Of a stretch of DNA of 8,404 nucleotides, positions 1 to 7,106 are shown in pieces. Position 1 is the stretch's first letter. Every line of letters starts with the position of its first letter. Both the position numbers and the translations under genes were made by a program. Under the pieces are notes generated by a model. The model was not told where the DNA came from. It saw nothing but the letters and a program-made list of their open reading frames with translations, and searched no databases. The stretch comes from Acholeplasmataceae bacterium (GTDB lineage: Bacteria > Bacillota_I > Bacilli_A > Acholeplasmatales > Acholeplasmataceae): assembly GCA_028690555.1 (NCBI GenBank), contig JAQVBA010000010.1, positions 1-8,404 of the forward strand, given 5' to 3'.

Positions 1-986
1 GTGAGCTCTTCTTTCGTCATATATTCTCCTGCATTCATAATGGGTGTTAAAAAGATTTCATCCGTTTCTAATTTATAACCATCAATCAAAGTCTGAACTG
101 CAGAGTTAGGCGTATTTAATAATGGATCCGATGTGATATTAACACCTGTCATTTGATTGGTGAAAACATTGATTCTCACATGCCCAATGGCTTGTCCATA
201 TGCGCCCGATTTTACGCTAAGTGTACCATTCGATAACCTTGAAATATTTTTTTGATGATCATGGGCATTAAAAATGATATCAACTTTTTCACTGCCTGTT
301 AAGGCATCAATTTGTCCATTAATCCCACCTGGATCATGCATTAAAACAATCACATAATCAACATTTTCGTCATCTCTTAAATAAGATGCATAATATTTCA
401 CCATCTCTAACGATCTTTCAAATGAATATGCACTCACTTTAGAGGTTGCAATTGATGATTCTAATCCATCACCCATAATCCCAATCACACCAACTTTTAA
501 ATCTCCGCGCGTGATAATGGTATAAGGATCAATACCTTCGACTAAATCATTTGTAGTTTTATGAAAAATATTAGCACCAAGTAATGGAAAACTTAAAGCG
601 CTATCACCTAAAAAGTTTTTTGTCACCACATCAATACCCCAATCAAACTCATGATTTCCAGCAACCATCGCATCAAAATTCATTTCTTCCATGATACTTA
701 AAGTTGATTTACCTTCATAATAATTGGATAACGCACTTCCTTGTAGCATATCGCCACCAGCAAGTAAAATCGTGCCATTTGGATTATCAAGTCTTTTTTG
801 TTCTATATAATTTGCTATATATGCCATTCCTAAATTAGGGCTATCTTTTTCGATCGCTCCATGAAAATCATTTAAATAATAAATATCTAAGTAAGTTAAT
901 GGGCTTTCTTCAGGAAGTTCTTCTTGAGGTTTGCAGCCTGATATTAAGATTAAAATGAATAAGATCAGTATTGTGATTTTTTTCAT
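1..986 (-). CDS. 5'-nucleotidase/metallophosphoesterase lipoprotein (partial, C-terminus beyond window)
   Basis: This is probably a surface-anchored nucleotidase of the UshA/YfkN type that dephosphorylates extracellular nucleotides or related phosphoesters. Reading begins at ATG 986-984, preceded by AAAGGA ten bases upstream, and stays open to the window edge: 328 residues are visible and no stop is reached. Residues 1-17 form a lysine-plus-hydrophobic signal peptide ending in the lipobox ISGC, with Cys18 as the lipidation site. The full set of calcineurin-like metal ligands is visible: NDFHG (Asp40, His42), GGD (Asp79), GNHEFDWG (Asn111, His112), LMHD (His217) and NAHDH (His242, His244). Family members usually run 450-600 residues with a C-terminal substrate-specificity domain, which would lie outside the window, so the exact substrate cannot be read. 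The gene is divergent from the FN3-like protein gene. Family assignment is confident; true 5'-nucleotidase activity is inference. Confidence 0.9.
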   Translation of the reverse strand, partial: MKKITILILFILILISGCKPQEELPEESPLTYLDIYYLNDFHGAIEKDSPNLGMAYIANYIEQKRLDNPNGTILLAGGDMLQGSALSNYYEGKSTLSIMEEMNFDAMVAGNHEFDWGIDVVTKNFLGDSALSFPLLGANIFHKTTNDLVEGIDPYTIITRGDLKVGVIGIMGDGLESSIATSKVSAYSFERSLEMVKYYASYLRDDENVDYVIVLMHDPGGINGQIDALTGSEKVDIIFNAHDHQKNISRLSNGTLSVKSGAYGQAIGHVRINVFTNQMTGVNITSDPLLNTPNSAVQTLIDGYKLETDEIFLTPIMNAGEYMTKEEL

Positions 987-1011
987 GATGGATAAATCCT
1001 TTCAAAGACTA

Positions 1012-1041
1012 TTTATATCGTATCATAAAACTCTATATAAT
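1012..1041 (+). promoter_or_regulatory. candidate promoter of the FN3-like protein/mscS unit
   Basis: A perfect TATAAT lies at 1036-1041. The matching -35 is poor (TTTATA at 1012-1017, spacer 18). A start near 1048 would give an untranslated leader of about 60 bases before TTG 1110. It overlaps the candidate promoter on the opposite strand, so the two divergent units may compete for polymerase. Confidence 0.35.
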
Positions 1042-1049
1042 TTTCTAAA
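1022..1049 (-). promoter_or_regulatory. candidate promoter of the nucleotidase lipoprotein gene
   Basis: Read on the minus strand, TTTAGA (1049-1044) and TATGAT (1027-1022) are separated by 16 bases and lie upstream of the AAAGGA ribosome site of the lipoprotein gene. The region is very AT-rich, so other -10-like hexamers (for example TATAAA slightly further downstream) are possible; this is a plausible but not unique choice. Confidence 0.35.
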
Positions 1050-1096
1050 AAATACCTACTTATTTTTATACGTTAAGATGTAAAATAAAGGCAAAT

Positions 1097-1103
1097 GGAG
1101 GTG
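1097..1103 (+). promoter_or_regulatory. ribosome binding site that sets the start of the FN3-like protein at TTG 1110
   Basis: GGAGGTG at 1097-1103 is a near-perfect Shine-Dalgarno sequence with six bases to TTG 1110-1112. The upstream in-frame ATG at 1095-1097 overlaps this site and has no good Shine-Dalgarno of its own, so it is unlikely to be the start. Confidence 0.7.
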
Positions 1104-1109
1104 TTTCTA

Positions 1110-2426
1110 TTGAATCGAAGAGAGAAATTCAAGGAACAGCTCAAAAAGAAATCGAAATTTGAGACGATTAAATCCATCATCATGTCCTTCACAGCAACCG
1201 TAGCAGCAGTTGTGGCTGTCGTAGTTTTAGTTCCGACGAGCCCAGTTGCTAAGATTGAAAGTGTGAAGGCTTTTACGACGGATATCGTCTATCAAGTCAA
1301 TGTGACCGATCAAGATGGAGCAATTACGAATGATACTTTAAAGGTCGTTCTAGAAAACCAATCCGAATATTATGAAGTGCTTCTAGAACCTGGATTATCT
1401 GCCGGATCATTTAGCAATTTAAATCCAAATACAAAATACACCTTAAGTGTAAGATACGATAAGGGATTTGGACTAGAAAAGCTTGCGACAGAAACGATCC
1501 AAACAATGGAAAAAGATGGTGCTGCTTTCTTAGGGGTATCGATTATTGATCCAAACTATGATTATTACATCCCCTATCAAATTGACATCTATTACACCAA
1601 TCAGTCATTGACTTATCAAAATCTCGTGCTCTATATTGCGCAAGTTCCATATTACCAGGTTGAAGATCCAATTTATGAACCTTATTTGATTGATTTAGAG
1701 GGGACATCGAGCATCACGCTTGATGTGATGAACGAAAACACCAGGGTTTTAGCTTACCTTGAAGCTACCACAACAAATAATGAATTGATTATTTTAGATG
1801 AACTCGAGTTCCAGACACCACTTTCAATTTATGCATCATTTTATGTGGACCAAATTAGACCTGATGGCTTCGGGGTATCCTTCTATTCAGATTATTCAAG
1901 TACTACTGAGATTTCTTATGAAGTCGTCATCAAACAAAATAAACAAACGATTAAAACAGTTACTCCCCCACAATTTGAAGAAGGCACACAACATGGTGAA
2001 AGTCTGTGGATCATTAGTGGACTTCGAGATGAAACGTTATACACCTTAGAATTATATGCAACCTATAGTGATCCAATCACCTTACAACCTACAACAAGAT
2101 TGATTGAAACATTTGAAGAGACGACTATTTCAAAATTTTCATATACGATTGATATTAAAGATTTAATCGATATTTATGAAGTAACGATCACATTAGATGA
2201 TCCAGGTCATAATTATCAAATCGCGAATTACACCACATACCAGCCATCTGAAGACTACGATATGTGGTTAGATTCTGGAGAGTCCCCATTTAATATGATT
2301 GATAATGTCAAAACAGCAACCCTTATCATTTCAAAGACTTATCCATCACCTTATTATATAGAGATTTATGTCTCATCAGAAACAGATTATAGATACTATA
2401 TCACCATCCAAACCATCTTTGGATAG
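1110..2426 (+). CDS. membrane-anchored protein with repeated fibronectin-III-like modules, function unknown
   Basis: I do not recognise a named family. With the TTG start (438 residues), a basic N-terminus (residues 1-21, rich in Lys/Arg) is followed by one hydrophobic segment at about 23-43, with no lipobox. This predicts a type II anchor with the rest outside the cell. The exterior looks like three or four beta-sandwich modules of about 90-100 residues (roughly 47-132, 137-236, 238-341, 343-435). The first three carry the FN3-like pattern near their ends: LNPNTKYTLSV (104-114), NENTRVLAYLEAT (208-220) and GLRDETLYTLELYAT (304-318). The sequence is rich in Tyr, Thr and Ile, has no Cys, and shows no catalytic motif. 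It sits 12 bases before the mscS gene with no terminator between, so they are probably co-transcribed. Roles in adhesion, envelope sensing or partner binding are all inference. An in-frame ATG at 1095 would add five residues but is disfavoured by the ribosome site. Confidence 0.8.
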   Translation: MNRREKFKEQLKKKSKFETIKSIIMSFTATVAAVVAVVVLVPTSPVAKIESVKAFTTDIVYQVNVTDQDGAITNDTLKVVLENQSEYYEVLLEPGLSAGSFSNLNPNTKYTLSVRYDKGFGLEKLATETIQTMEKDGAAFLGVSIIDPNYDYYIPYQIDIYYTNQSLTYQNLVLYIAQVPYYQVEDPIYEPYLIDLEGTSSITLDVMNENTRVLAYLEATTTNNELIILDELEFQTPLSIYASFYVDQIRPDGFGVSFYSDYSSTTEISYEVVIKQNKQTIKTVTPPQFEEGTQHGESLWIISGLRDETLYTLELYATYSDPITLQPTTRLIETFEETTISKFSYTIDIKDLIDIYEVTITLDDPGHNYQIANYTTYQPSEDYDMWLDSGESPFNMIDNVKTATLIISKTYPSPYYIEIYVSSETDYRYYITIQTIFG

Positions 2427-2438
2427 AAAGGATTCATC

Positions 2439-3386
2439 ATGAAATTTAAAGATCGACCAAAATCAGAAAAAACGAGAATGATTCTCACAGCTTCAATTAT
2501 TATCTTATTTGTTTTAATTAGCGTTTTTGCAGGTGTGATCTTCCCAGGATCAGGATTTGCAAATATTATTGATAATTCAATTGGTAAATTTTTTAATCTC
2601 TTTGATTTTGTTCAAAATCGTTATGTCACCATCTTAGAAAGTGTTGCAATTATCGTATTCATTTGGATTTTAGATAAAGTTTTAATCATTTTGGTTGCCA
2701 TACTCACAAGAGAAGGTAAACGGAGTGAAACGATTGGTAACTTAATGAAAAGTTTTGTTCAATATTTAATGGTATTAATCGCAATCTTCCTTATTCTATC
2801 CGCATGGGGCGTTCAAACACCAACCCTTTTAGCTGGTGCCGGGATTTTAGGGTTAGCCATCAGTTTTGGTGCTCAAAGCTTGATGGAAGATATTTTTAGT
2901 GGCTTATTCATTATCTTTGAACGTCAATTTGAAGTCGGCGATTATATCGAAGTTATCGGCCACGAAGGAATTGTCAAAGAAATTTCTTTAAGAATCACTA
3001 AAATTGAGAACCTTGAAGGCGATATTGTCATTTTAAATAACTCAGATATTCGATCAACCATCAACTCTTCTTCTGGTTTTTCACCAGCAATATGTGATAT
3101 TTCAATCAGTTATAGTGCAGATATTGAAAAAGTTGAAAAAATCATTCATGATCATCTTGAAGAGATTAAGAGTAAAATTCCAGCAATCAAAGGTGGTATT
3201 TATTATAAAGGTGTACAATCTCTTGGTGAATCATCTGTCGTACTTAGAATTATTGGTATGGTTGAGGAAACAGATAAACGTCAAACAGCAAGAAACTTAA
3301 ATAGAGAATTAAAGATTTTATTTGATAAAAATAACATCGAAATTCCATTTAATCAACTGGTTATTCATCAAGCGAATAAAGAATAG
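2439..3386 (+). CDS. mscS: small-conductance mechanosensitive channel, MscS family
   Basis: This is a membrane channel of the MscS/YkuT type that opens under membrane tension and releases solutes during osmotic downshock. It has 315 residues, close to the compact family form. Transmembrane segments are predicted at about 12-34, 65-90 and 105-125, followed by the pore helix TM3 at about 126-160 with the glycine/alanine-rich pattern LLAGAGILGLAISFGAQSL. The segment FSGLFIIFERQFEVGDYIEV (153-172) leads into the conserved beta domain (about 163-210, with VILNNSDIRS), then an alpha/beta cytoplasmic domain ending in EIPFNQ (301-306), a usual family ending. The ATG at 2439 has AAAGGA six bases upstream, and the gene lies 12 bases after the FN3-like protein gene. 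A terminator follows. The N-terminal extra helix before the usual TM1 is unremarkable for Firmicutes homologues. The specific symbol is used in the family sense. Confidence 0.93.
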   Translation: MKFKDRPKSEKTRMILTASIIILFVLISVFAGVIFPGSGFANIIDNSIGKFFNLFDFVQNRYVTILESVAIIVFIWILDKVLIILVAILTREGKRSETIGNLMKSFVQYLMVLIAIFLILSAWGVQTPTLLAGAGILGLAISFGAQSLMEDIFSGLFIIFERQFEVGDYIEVIGHEGIVKEISLRITKIENLEGDIVILNNSDIRSTINSSSGFSPAICDISISYSADIEKVEKIIHDHLEEIKSKIPAIKGGIYYKGVQSLGESSVVLRIIGMVEETDKRQTARNLNRELKILFDKNNIEIPFNQLVIHQANKE

Positions 3387-3399
3387 TCATATCTAAAGC

Positions 3400-3430
3400 A
3401 AAGGACACAATTGGTTTGTGTCCTTTTTTT
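3400..3430 (+). terminator. rho-independent terminator after mscS, between convergent genes
   Basis: The arms AAAGGACACAA (3400-3410) and TTGTGTCCTTT (3416-3426) form an 11-bp perfect stem with a five-base loop, followed by a run of T to 3430. It ends one base before the stop codon of the convergent gene at 3432. Read on the minus strand the same stem is followed by a weaker T-poor tail, so it may also slow or end transcription of the DUF5058-containing operon. Confidence 0.9.
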
Positions 3431-3431
3431 G

Positions 3432-4091
3432 TTATCTAATTTTACCTTTTTTATAGAGAATTCTCGCGGTAATCAGTGAAATCACAACACCTACAGGCAC
3501 CATGATACCGACCAAATCTCCACTACCTGGAACAAATAAGAAAAATAATATCATGAAGATCAGTGGTACAACCACCACTTTGACACGTTTCATAATATAG
3601 ACAACACCTAATGCACCAAATAGCGCAGGAACAATATTATCAAATGCAGGTCTTAAGGCATCGGATTCAATGATTGGTGTAAGTGGAATGATTAATAATG
3701 CGCCAATTAAAATAATCAGTGTTGTCATGATGCTACTTGCTGCAACTGCAATCGTTGAGATGACATCCCCTTTTTCAGTCCCTTTTTCAATATTGAGTGC
3801 ATCTTGGGCATTAAGTGCAGCTGGTACTTTAATGCTTGTTAAATTACCCGTGACAAATGCTAAATAAGAAGATCCAGTTCCTAACATCGGTGTAAATGTG
3901 AAAACTTCAATCGTTGTTACTGGCCAAAAGATGACGGCCGTAGCGAAAAATCCTGGTAAAAACTGACTCATGGTTGGCCAAACACCGGTAGATAGACTTG
4001 CGATAATCGGAACTAAGAGGAATAAAAACAAAGCGCCAAACATCCAATATCTTCCTTCTAAATGAAGGGCATCTTGATAACTTCTCTTCAT
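3432..4091 (-). CDS. polytopic membrane protein of unknown function, partner of the DUF5058-like protein
   Basis: I do not recognise a named family. The 219-residue protein has about six hydrophobic segments (near 18-35, 46-66, 112-137, 151-167, 171-188 and 190-210) and no signal peptide or extramembrane domain. Its most distinctive stretch is TGNLTSIKVPAALNAQDAL (81-99), between hydrophobic segments; polar and proline residues there could form a substrate site, which is inference. The start is ATG 4091-4089, directly after the TAA of the upstream gene (TAAATG), with the ribosome site GGGGGTGAG inside the end of that gene, so translation of the two is probably coupled. It shares PAALN and LLIIPL with its neighbour at similar residue positions, suggesting paired, possibly homologous subunits. 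A transporter role is likely from topology; the substrate is unknown. It is the last gene of the three-gene operon. Confidence 0.8.
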   Translation of the reverse strand: MKRSYQDALHLEGRYWMFGALFLFLLVPIIASLSTGVWPTMSQFLPGFFATAVIFWPVTTIEVFTFTPMLGTGSSYLAFVTGNLTSIKVPAALNAQDALNIEKGTEKGDVISTIAVAASSIMTTLIILIGALLIIPLTPIIESDALRPAFDNIVPALFGALGVVYIMKRVKVVVVPLIFMILFFLFVPGSGDLVGIMVPVGVVISLITARILYKKGKIR

Positions 4092-4820
4092 TTATCTCAC
4101 CCCCAATATGCCATAAACAATCGCAAGTGCCATGGCACTCACCATCGATAAAGGAAGGGCATAATTTTTAAGCCATTCCCATTTAAATTTTTTCATCAGT
4201 AATCCAAAAATGATAATCATAATTGCCGATGTCAAAAATACTAAAATACCTAAAATTGAAATATAAGGCTCACTACCATTTACACTCTTAGGAGCAATCA
4301 CATAACCGATGAATGCTGAAATCATCCCTAAGAAGAGTGCATCCATCATAATTTGATTCCAACTTTCATCCTTTTGTTTGAGTGCATCCATTTTCGAACT
4401 CATTCTCTTAAAAAATAAAGGAATGATCAAAAGTGGTGGAATACACCCTAAAGTCATCACCCATAATGCGGTAATGACAGATTCAACTGGTAGAACATCA
4501 CCAATCGTTTTGCCAAATACACCTTGGATGACATTGATTGCTGCAGGTAATTCATAAGTCACTGCTCCTAAAGTTCCTAATCTCATCCCAGCGACCAGTG
4601 GTCCAAAAATCCGAGATAAAGTGACAAGCCCAATCAGGATTGCGACTGAAGGTGCTATCGAAAAGACCGCTGAAGAGGTAATGGTTCTTCTGAGTTCTTC
4701 TTTTGTAAATCCTAAAGCAACACCTTTTTTATAAGCTTTCATTAAAAATACAAAAGATTGTAAAATCACAAATAAAAATACAATCCCAACAATCACATAA
4801 ATCCATAAATAATCAAGCAT
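4092..4820 (-). CDS. DUF5058-like polytopic membrane protein
   Basis: From memory of the family, the patterns SSAVFSIAPSVAIL (49-62) and MRLGTLGAVTYELPAA (79-94) resemble DUF5058 proteins, which are about 240 residues and of unknown function; this was not searched. The protein has 242 residues, with hydrophobic segments near 5-28, 50-72, 112-136, 158-176, 186-208 and 219-239, and a charged cytoplasmic-looking loop at 137-155. The start ATG 4820-4818 has a perfect AGGAGG (4831-4826) five bases upstream; that site overlaps the TAG stop of the preceding lysoplasmalogenase-like gene, leaving nine bases between them. Its own TAA abuts the ATG of the next gene. Tight packing and coupling imply that the two downstream membrane proteins work together, probably as a two-subunit transporter. 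Substrate and direction cannot be read from the sequence. Confidence 0.82.
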   Translation of the reverse strand: MLDYLWIYVIVGIVFLFVILQSFVFLMKAYKKGVALGFTKEELRRTITSSAVFSIAPSVAILIGLVTLSRIFGPLVAGMRLGTLGAVTYELPAAINVIQGVFGKTIGDVLPVESVITALWVMTLGCIPPLLIIPLFFKRMSSKMDALKQKDESWNQIMMDALFLGMISAFIGYVIAPKSVNGSEPYISILGILVFLTSAIMIIIFGLLMKKFKWEWLKNYALPLSMVSAMALAIVYGILGVR

Positions 4821-4829
4821 GTTGTCCTC

Positions 4830-5507
4830 CTAAAGATAGAGTATCGATAAAGCGATTAATAATTGCGCACTGTAATAAGTCACTAAATTCAAGACAATCA
4901 TTTTTTTATCGTTTGCACCTTTAAAATAAATTGGAGCTAAGACTAAATCAGAGATTCCAAAAAGGATGGCACCAATCATTAAAATCATTGGCCCACCAAA
5001 CTTTCCTTCAACCATTGTATAGCCAATCGTTTGACCCACCATTAAAAAAATTAAAAATGAGTAAATATACGATGGAATACGATTTTTCTTCATATCGAAC
5101 TTCAAAACATAGCTCATCACAATCACGATAACTGTCATAACTCCACTAATTAAGATGGCCATATAATGAAAATCTGAAATCATTAAAAGTCCAAAGAAAT
5201 AAAAGATATGTCCAATCGAAAAAGCCAAAATCCCAGAATTGATAAGCATCTCATTTTCTTCTTTCGGTCTAATGGGTCTTAATGCTAAAAATAAATCTCC
5301 TAAAAGACCCGAAACAAGCCCTAATAAAAATAGAAAAATAAAAGGTTTTAATAAATCTCTCTCAAAAGCTGCATTCACAAAGACCATGATAAAACCAAAA
5401 CTTGCTAAAGCCTTCATAAAAAATGCGTGAATCGCACTTCCTTTAATTTCAATCACAATATACAAAATTACTAATAGTACCGCAATACCAAACATATAAA
5501 AAATCAT
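4830..5507 (-). CDS. YhhN/TMEM86-family lysoplasmalogenase-like membrane protein
   Basis: The YhhN/TMEM86 family includes enzymes that hydrolyse the vinyl-ether bond of lysoplasmalogens in the membrane; in bacteria the role is mostly untested. With the ATG start the protein has 225 residues, matching the family's usual 210-240, and about eight hydrophobic segments filling nearly the whole length. Family-like patterns are GLVSGLLGDLFLAL (63-76, acidic Asp71), GILAFSIGHIFYFFGL (92-107), ILFGISDLVLAP (181-192, Asp187) and VTYYSAQLLIALSI near the C-terminus. The two intramembrane aspartates are the expected active-site candidates. An in-frame TTG at 5570 would add 21 residues, but it coincides with the promoter -35 element and is not credible as a start; ATG 5507 has AAAGGA ten bases upstream. 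This is the first gene of a three-gene operon with two unknown membrane proteins. Confidence 0.85.
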   Translation of the reverse strand: MIFYMFGIAVLLVILYIVIEIKGSAIHAFFMKALASFGFIMVFVNAAFERDLLKPFIFLFLLGLVSGLLGDLFLALRPIRPKEENEMLINSGILAFSIGHIFYFFGLLMISDFHYMAILISGVMTVIVIVMSYVLKFDMKKNRIPSYIYSFLIFLMVGQTIGYTMVEGKFGGPMILMIGAILFGISDLVLAPIYFKGANDKKMIVLNLVTYYSAQLLIALSILYL

Positions 5508-5517
5508 ACAATCACGA

Positions 5518-5523
5518 TCCTTT
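5518..5523 (-). promoter_or_regulatory. ribosome binding site that sets the YhhN-like start at 5507
   Basis: AAAGGA on the minus strand lies ten bases before ATG 5507-5505, the same site and spacing as for the lipoprotein gene at the left. It supports the shorter 225-residue protein. Confidence 0.7.
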
Positions 5524-5541
5524 TTTGTTTTAATTGACCTG

Positions 5542-5570
5542 ATTATATCACGATTTATTAAGATAAACAA
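5542..5570 (-). promoter_or_regulatory. extended -10 promoter of the YhhN-like/DUF5058 operon
   Basis: On the minus strand, TTGTTT (5570-5565) and a perfect TATAAT (5547-5542) are separated by exactly 17 bases, and TG one base before the -10 gives the extended form TGATATAAT. A transcription start near 5535 would leave a leader of roughly 28 bases carrying the ribosome site. The -35 lies in the T-tract that ends the permease transcript. Confidence 0.85.
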
Positions 5571-5596
5571 AAAAGGGATAATCGAATTATCCCTTT
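5569..5596 (-). terminator. rho-independent terminator of the GntP-family permease gene
   Basis: The arms 5572-5582 and 5586-5596 form an 11-bp perfect stem (AAAGGGATAAT and its complement) with a three-base loop. On the minus strand it is followed by TTTTTTG, starting about 20 bases after the permease stop codon. The T-tract runs straight into the -35 of the next operon. Confidence 0.88.
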
Positions 5597-5614
5597 AAAG
5601 ATTGCCATCAAATA

Positions 5615-7030
5615 TTAAACGCCTACAACGCCGCCTAGAATTAGATTTAAAATTAGAATTGTAATGAATCCTGCTGCCCATGCAACGGTAGTTGTACCAG
5701 ACCAGAACTTAAGTTGTTCTTTCGCATCTGTAATACCAATTGAACGGTTTACCACATGGAAATATGAATCATTGAAGTATCCGAAGAATACACCACCGAC
5801 CATTGCTGCAAGTGCTGCGAACACTGGATTTCCACCAGCTGCTAACACGATTGGAGCAGTGATTGAAGCAGATGTAACAAGTGATACTGTACCAGAACCT
5901 TGGATAAATCTAACAATTGTAGCTACCAAGAATGGTAATAAAATGATTGGAACACCCCAACCAACGATAGCGTTAGCGATTGTATCGCCCACACCAGTAT
6001 CTTTAATAACTTGTCCTAATGATCCACCAGCACCAGTTACTAATAGGATGATACCTGCAGATTTAACGCCAGCATCCATATGTTTAAGAATATCTTTTTT
6101 ACCCATCTTGAATCCTAAACCATAAATCGCTAATAGAACACCGATTGCTACTGCAACAACTGGGTGACCAATTAGATTAACTGCTTCAAGCAAGAAACCT
6201 GGATCTAAAACTAATTTAGCAACTGATTGGATTAAAATTAATAAAATAGGAATAAAGATTGGAGCAAATGACATAAATGCACTTGGAAGTGGTTGACTTG
6301 GTTCTGAATTGATATCGAAATCAAATAGAACTTGATCTTGTACTTCTAATCTTTGAACTTCACCATGTTCATCTGGAACGATGATAATGTTCTTAGCTGC
6401 CCATCTAATATAGAAATAACCAGCAATTGTCATCGGAATCGATACGATAAGACCCCAAATAATCATTGTACCAATGTTAACACCAAATTGATCAGCAACT
6501 GCTAATGGACCTGGTGTAGGTGGAACCATCGTATGTGTAATAACAAGACCTAATGCAAGTGCACCAGCGATTACCGTTAAATTCTTACGAGTCTTTTGTG
6601 AAATTGATTTTGCAATCGGGAATAGAATAACGAATGCACTGTCACAGAAGATTGGAATTGAGACGATAAAACCAGTGAGCGCTAATGCTAAGTCTTCTCT
6701 ACCTTTACCAAATAATTTGATAAAGACACGAGCCATTCTTTCAGCGGCACCTGTAACTTCAAAAATCTGACCCATAATGACACCAAAACCGATGATAATA
6801 CCGATTGTACCTAATGTGCCACCGAATCCCTTAGTGATCATACCTGGAATTGCACTACCTGGTACACCACCAACAAGACCAACGATTAACGATGCAAGGA
6901 TTAATGCTAAGAATGCAGGAATCTTGGTCATTACTACCATAACGACTAATGCAACGACACCGACCGCAAGACCGATGAGCATTTGGTTAGCATTGTAACC
7001 AGTCGCAGTGGTAAGAATTAAATTAAACAT
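5615..7030 (-). CDS. GntP-family gluconate/organic-acid:H+ symporter
   Basis: This is an inner-membrane permease of the GntP family, which imports gluconate and related sugar acids or hydroxy acids with protons. The 471 residues are slightly longer than the usual 440-450, mainly through an acidic hydrophilic loop at about 217-250. About 12-14 membrane segments are visible. Family-typical stretches are IPIFCDSAFVILFPIAKSIS (125-144), THTMVPPTPGPLAVA (165-179), GAGGSLGQVIKDTGVGD (333-349), RFIQGSGTVSLVTSASI (374-390) and YFNDSYFHVVNRSIGITDA (418-436). The ATG at 7030 is preceded by AAGGGAGTG with about eight bases to the start. The gene has its own promoter with a tandem-repeat operator candidate and its own terminator. 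The FGGY kinase gene lies upstream on the same strand, so an uptake-plus-phosphorylation pathway is likely. Gluconate is the default guess, but family members also take idonate, glycerate or other acids. Confidence 0.93.
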   Translation of the reverse strand: MFNLILTTATGYNANQMLIGLAVGVVALVVMVVMTKIPAFLALILASLIVGLVGGVPGSAIPGMITKGFGGTLGTIGIIIGFGVIMGQIFEVTGAAERMARVFIKLFGKGREDLALALTGFIVSIPIFCDSAFVILFPIAKSISQKTRKNLTVIAGALALGLVITHTMVPPTPGPLAVADQFGVNIGTMIIWGLIVSIPMTIAGYFYIRWAAKNIIIVPDEHGEVQRLEVQDQVLFDFDINSEPSQPLPSAFMSFAPIFIPILLILIQSVAKLVLDPGFLLEAVNLIGHPVVAVAIGVLLAIYGLGFKMGKKDILKHMDAGVKSAGIILLVTGAGGSLGQVIKDTGVGDTIANAIVGWGVPIILLPFLVATIVRFIQGSGTVSLVTSASITAPIVLAAGGNPVFAALAAMVGGVFFGYFNDSYFHVVNRSIGITDAKEQLKFWSGTTTVAWAAGFITILILNLILGGVVGV

Positions 7031-7069
7031 CTACTTCACTCCCTTTTGAATTTTTTTACTACTGTTTAC

Positions 7070-7099
7070 ATTGTATCTCAAGTGGCAAGCGTTTTGCAA
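7070..7099 (-). promoter_or_regulatory. promoter of the GntP-family permease gene
   Basis: On the minus strand, TTGCAA (7099-7094) and TACAAT (7075-7070) are separated by 18 bases, giving a start near 7063 and a leader of about 33 bases before ATG 7030. The -35 lies inside the tandem 11-bp repeat, as expected if a repressor bound there blocks polymerase. Confidence 0.7.
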
Positions 7100-7106
7100 G
7101 CGTTTT
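7085..7106. repeat. tandem 11-bp repeat, probable operator (cre/LacI-family-like)
   Basis: GCAAGCGTTTT occurs twice in perfect head-to-tail order (7085-7095 and 7096-7106), so the two copies are about one helical turn apart. On the minus strand the copy at 7108-7095 reads TAAAAACGCTTGCA, which differs at one position from the CcpA cre consensus TGWAARCGYTWNCW. The second copy fits less well (12 of 14). A LacI/GalR-family regulator, either CcpA or a local sugar-acid repressor, is the likely ligand; this is inference. Confidence 0.6.

Noticed and set aside
1095..1097. ATG as start of the FN3-like protein
   Set aside because: It overlaps the GGAGGTG ribosome site, which is ideally placed for TTG 1110; no Shine-Dalgarno is well placed for the ATG.
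5508..5570. N-terminal extension of the YhhN-like protein from TTG 5570
   Set aside because: The segment contains the promoter -35 and extended -10 and would mostly not be transcribed; the 21 extra residues are polar and unlike the family.
5664..6125. Plus-strand open frame of 153 codons opposite the permease gene
   Set aside because: It is fully antisense to a strongly conserved GntP-family coding region; its proline/threonine-rich product is the usual shadow of a Gly/Ala/Val-rich membrane protein gene.
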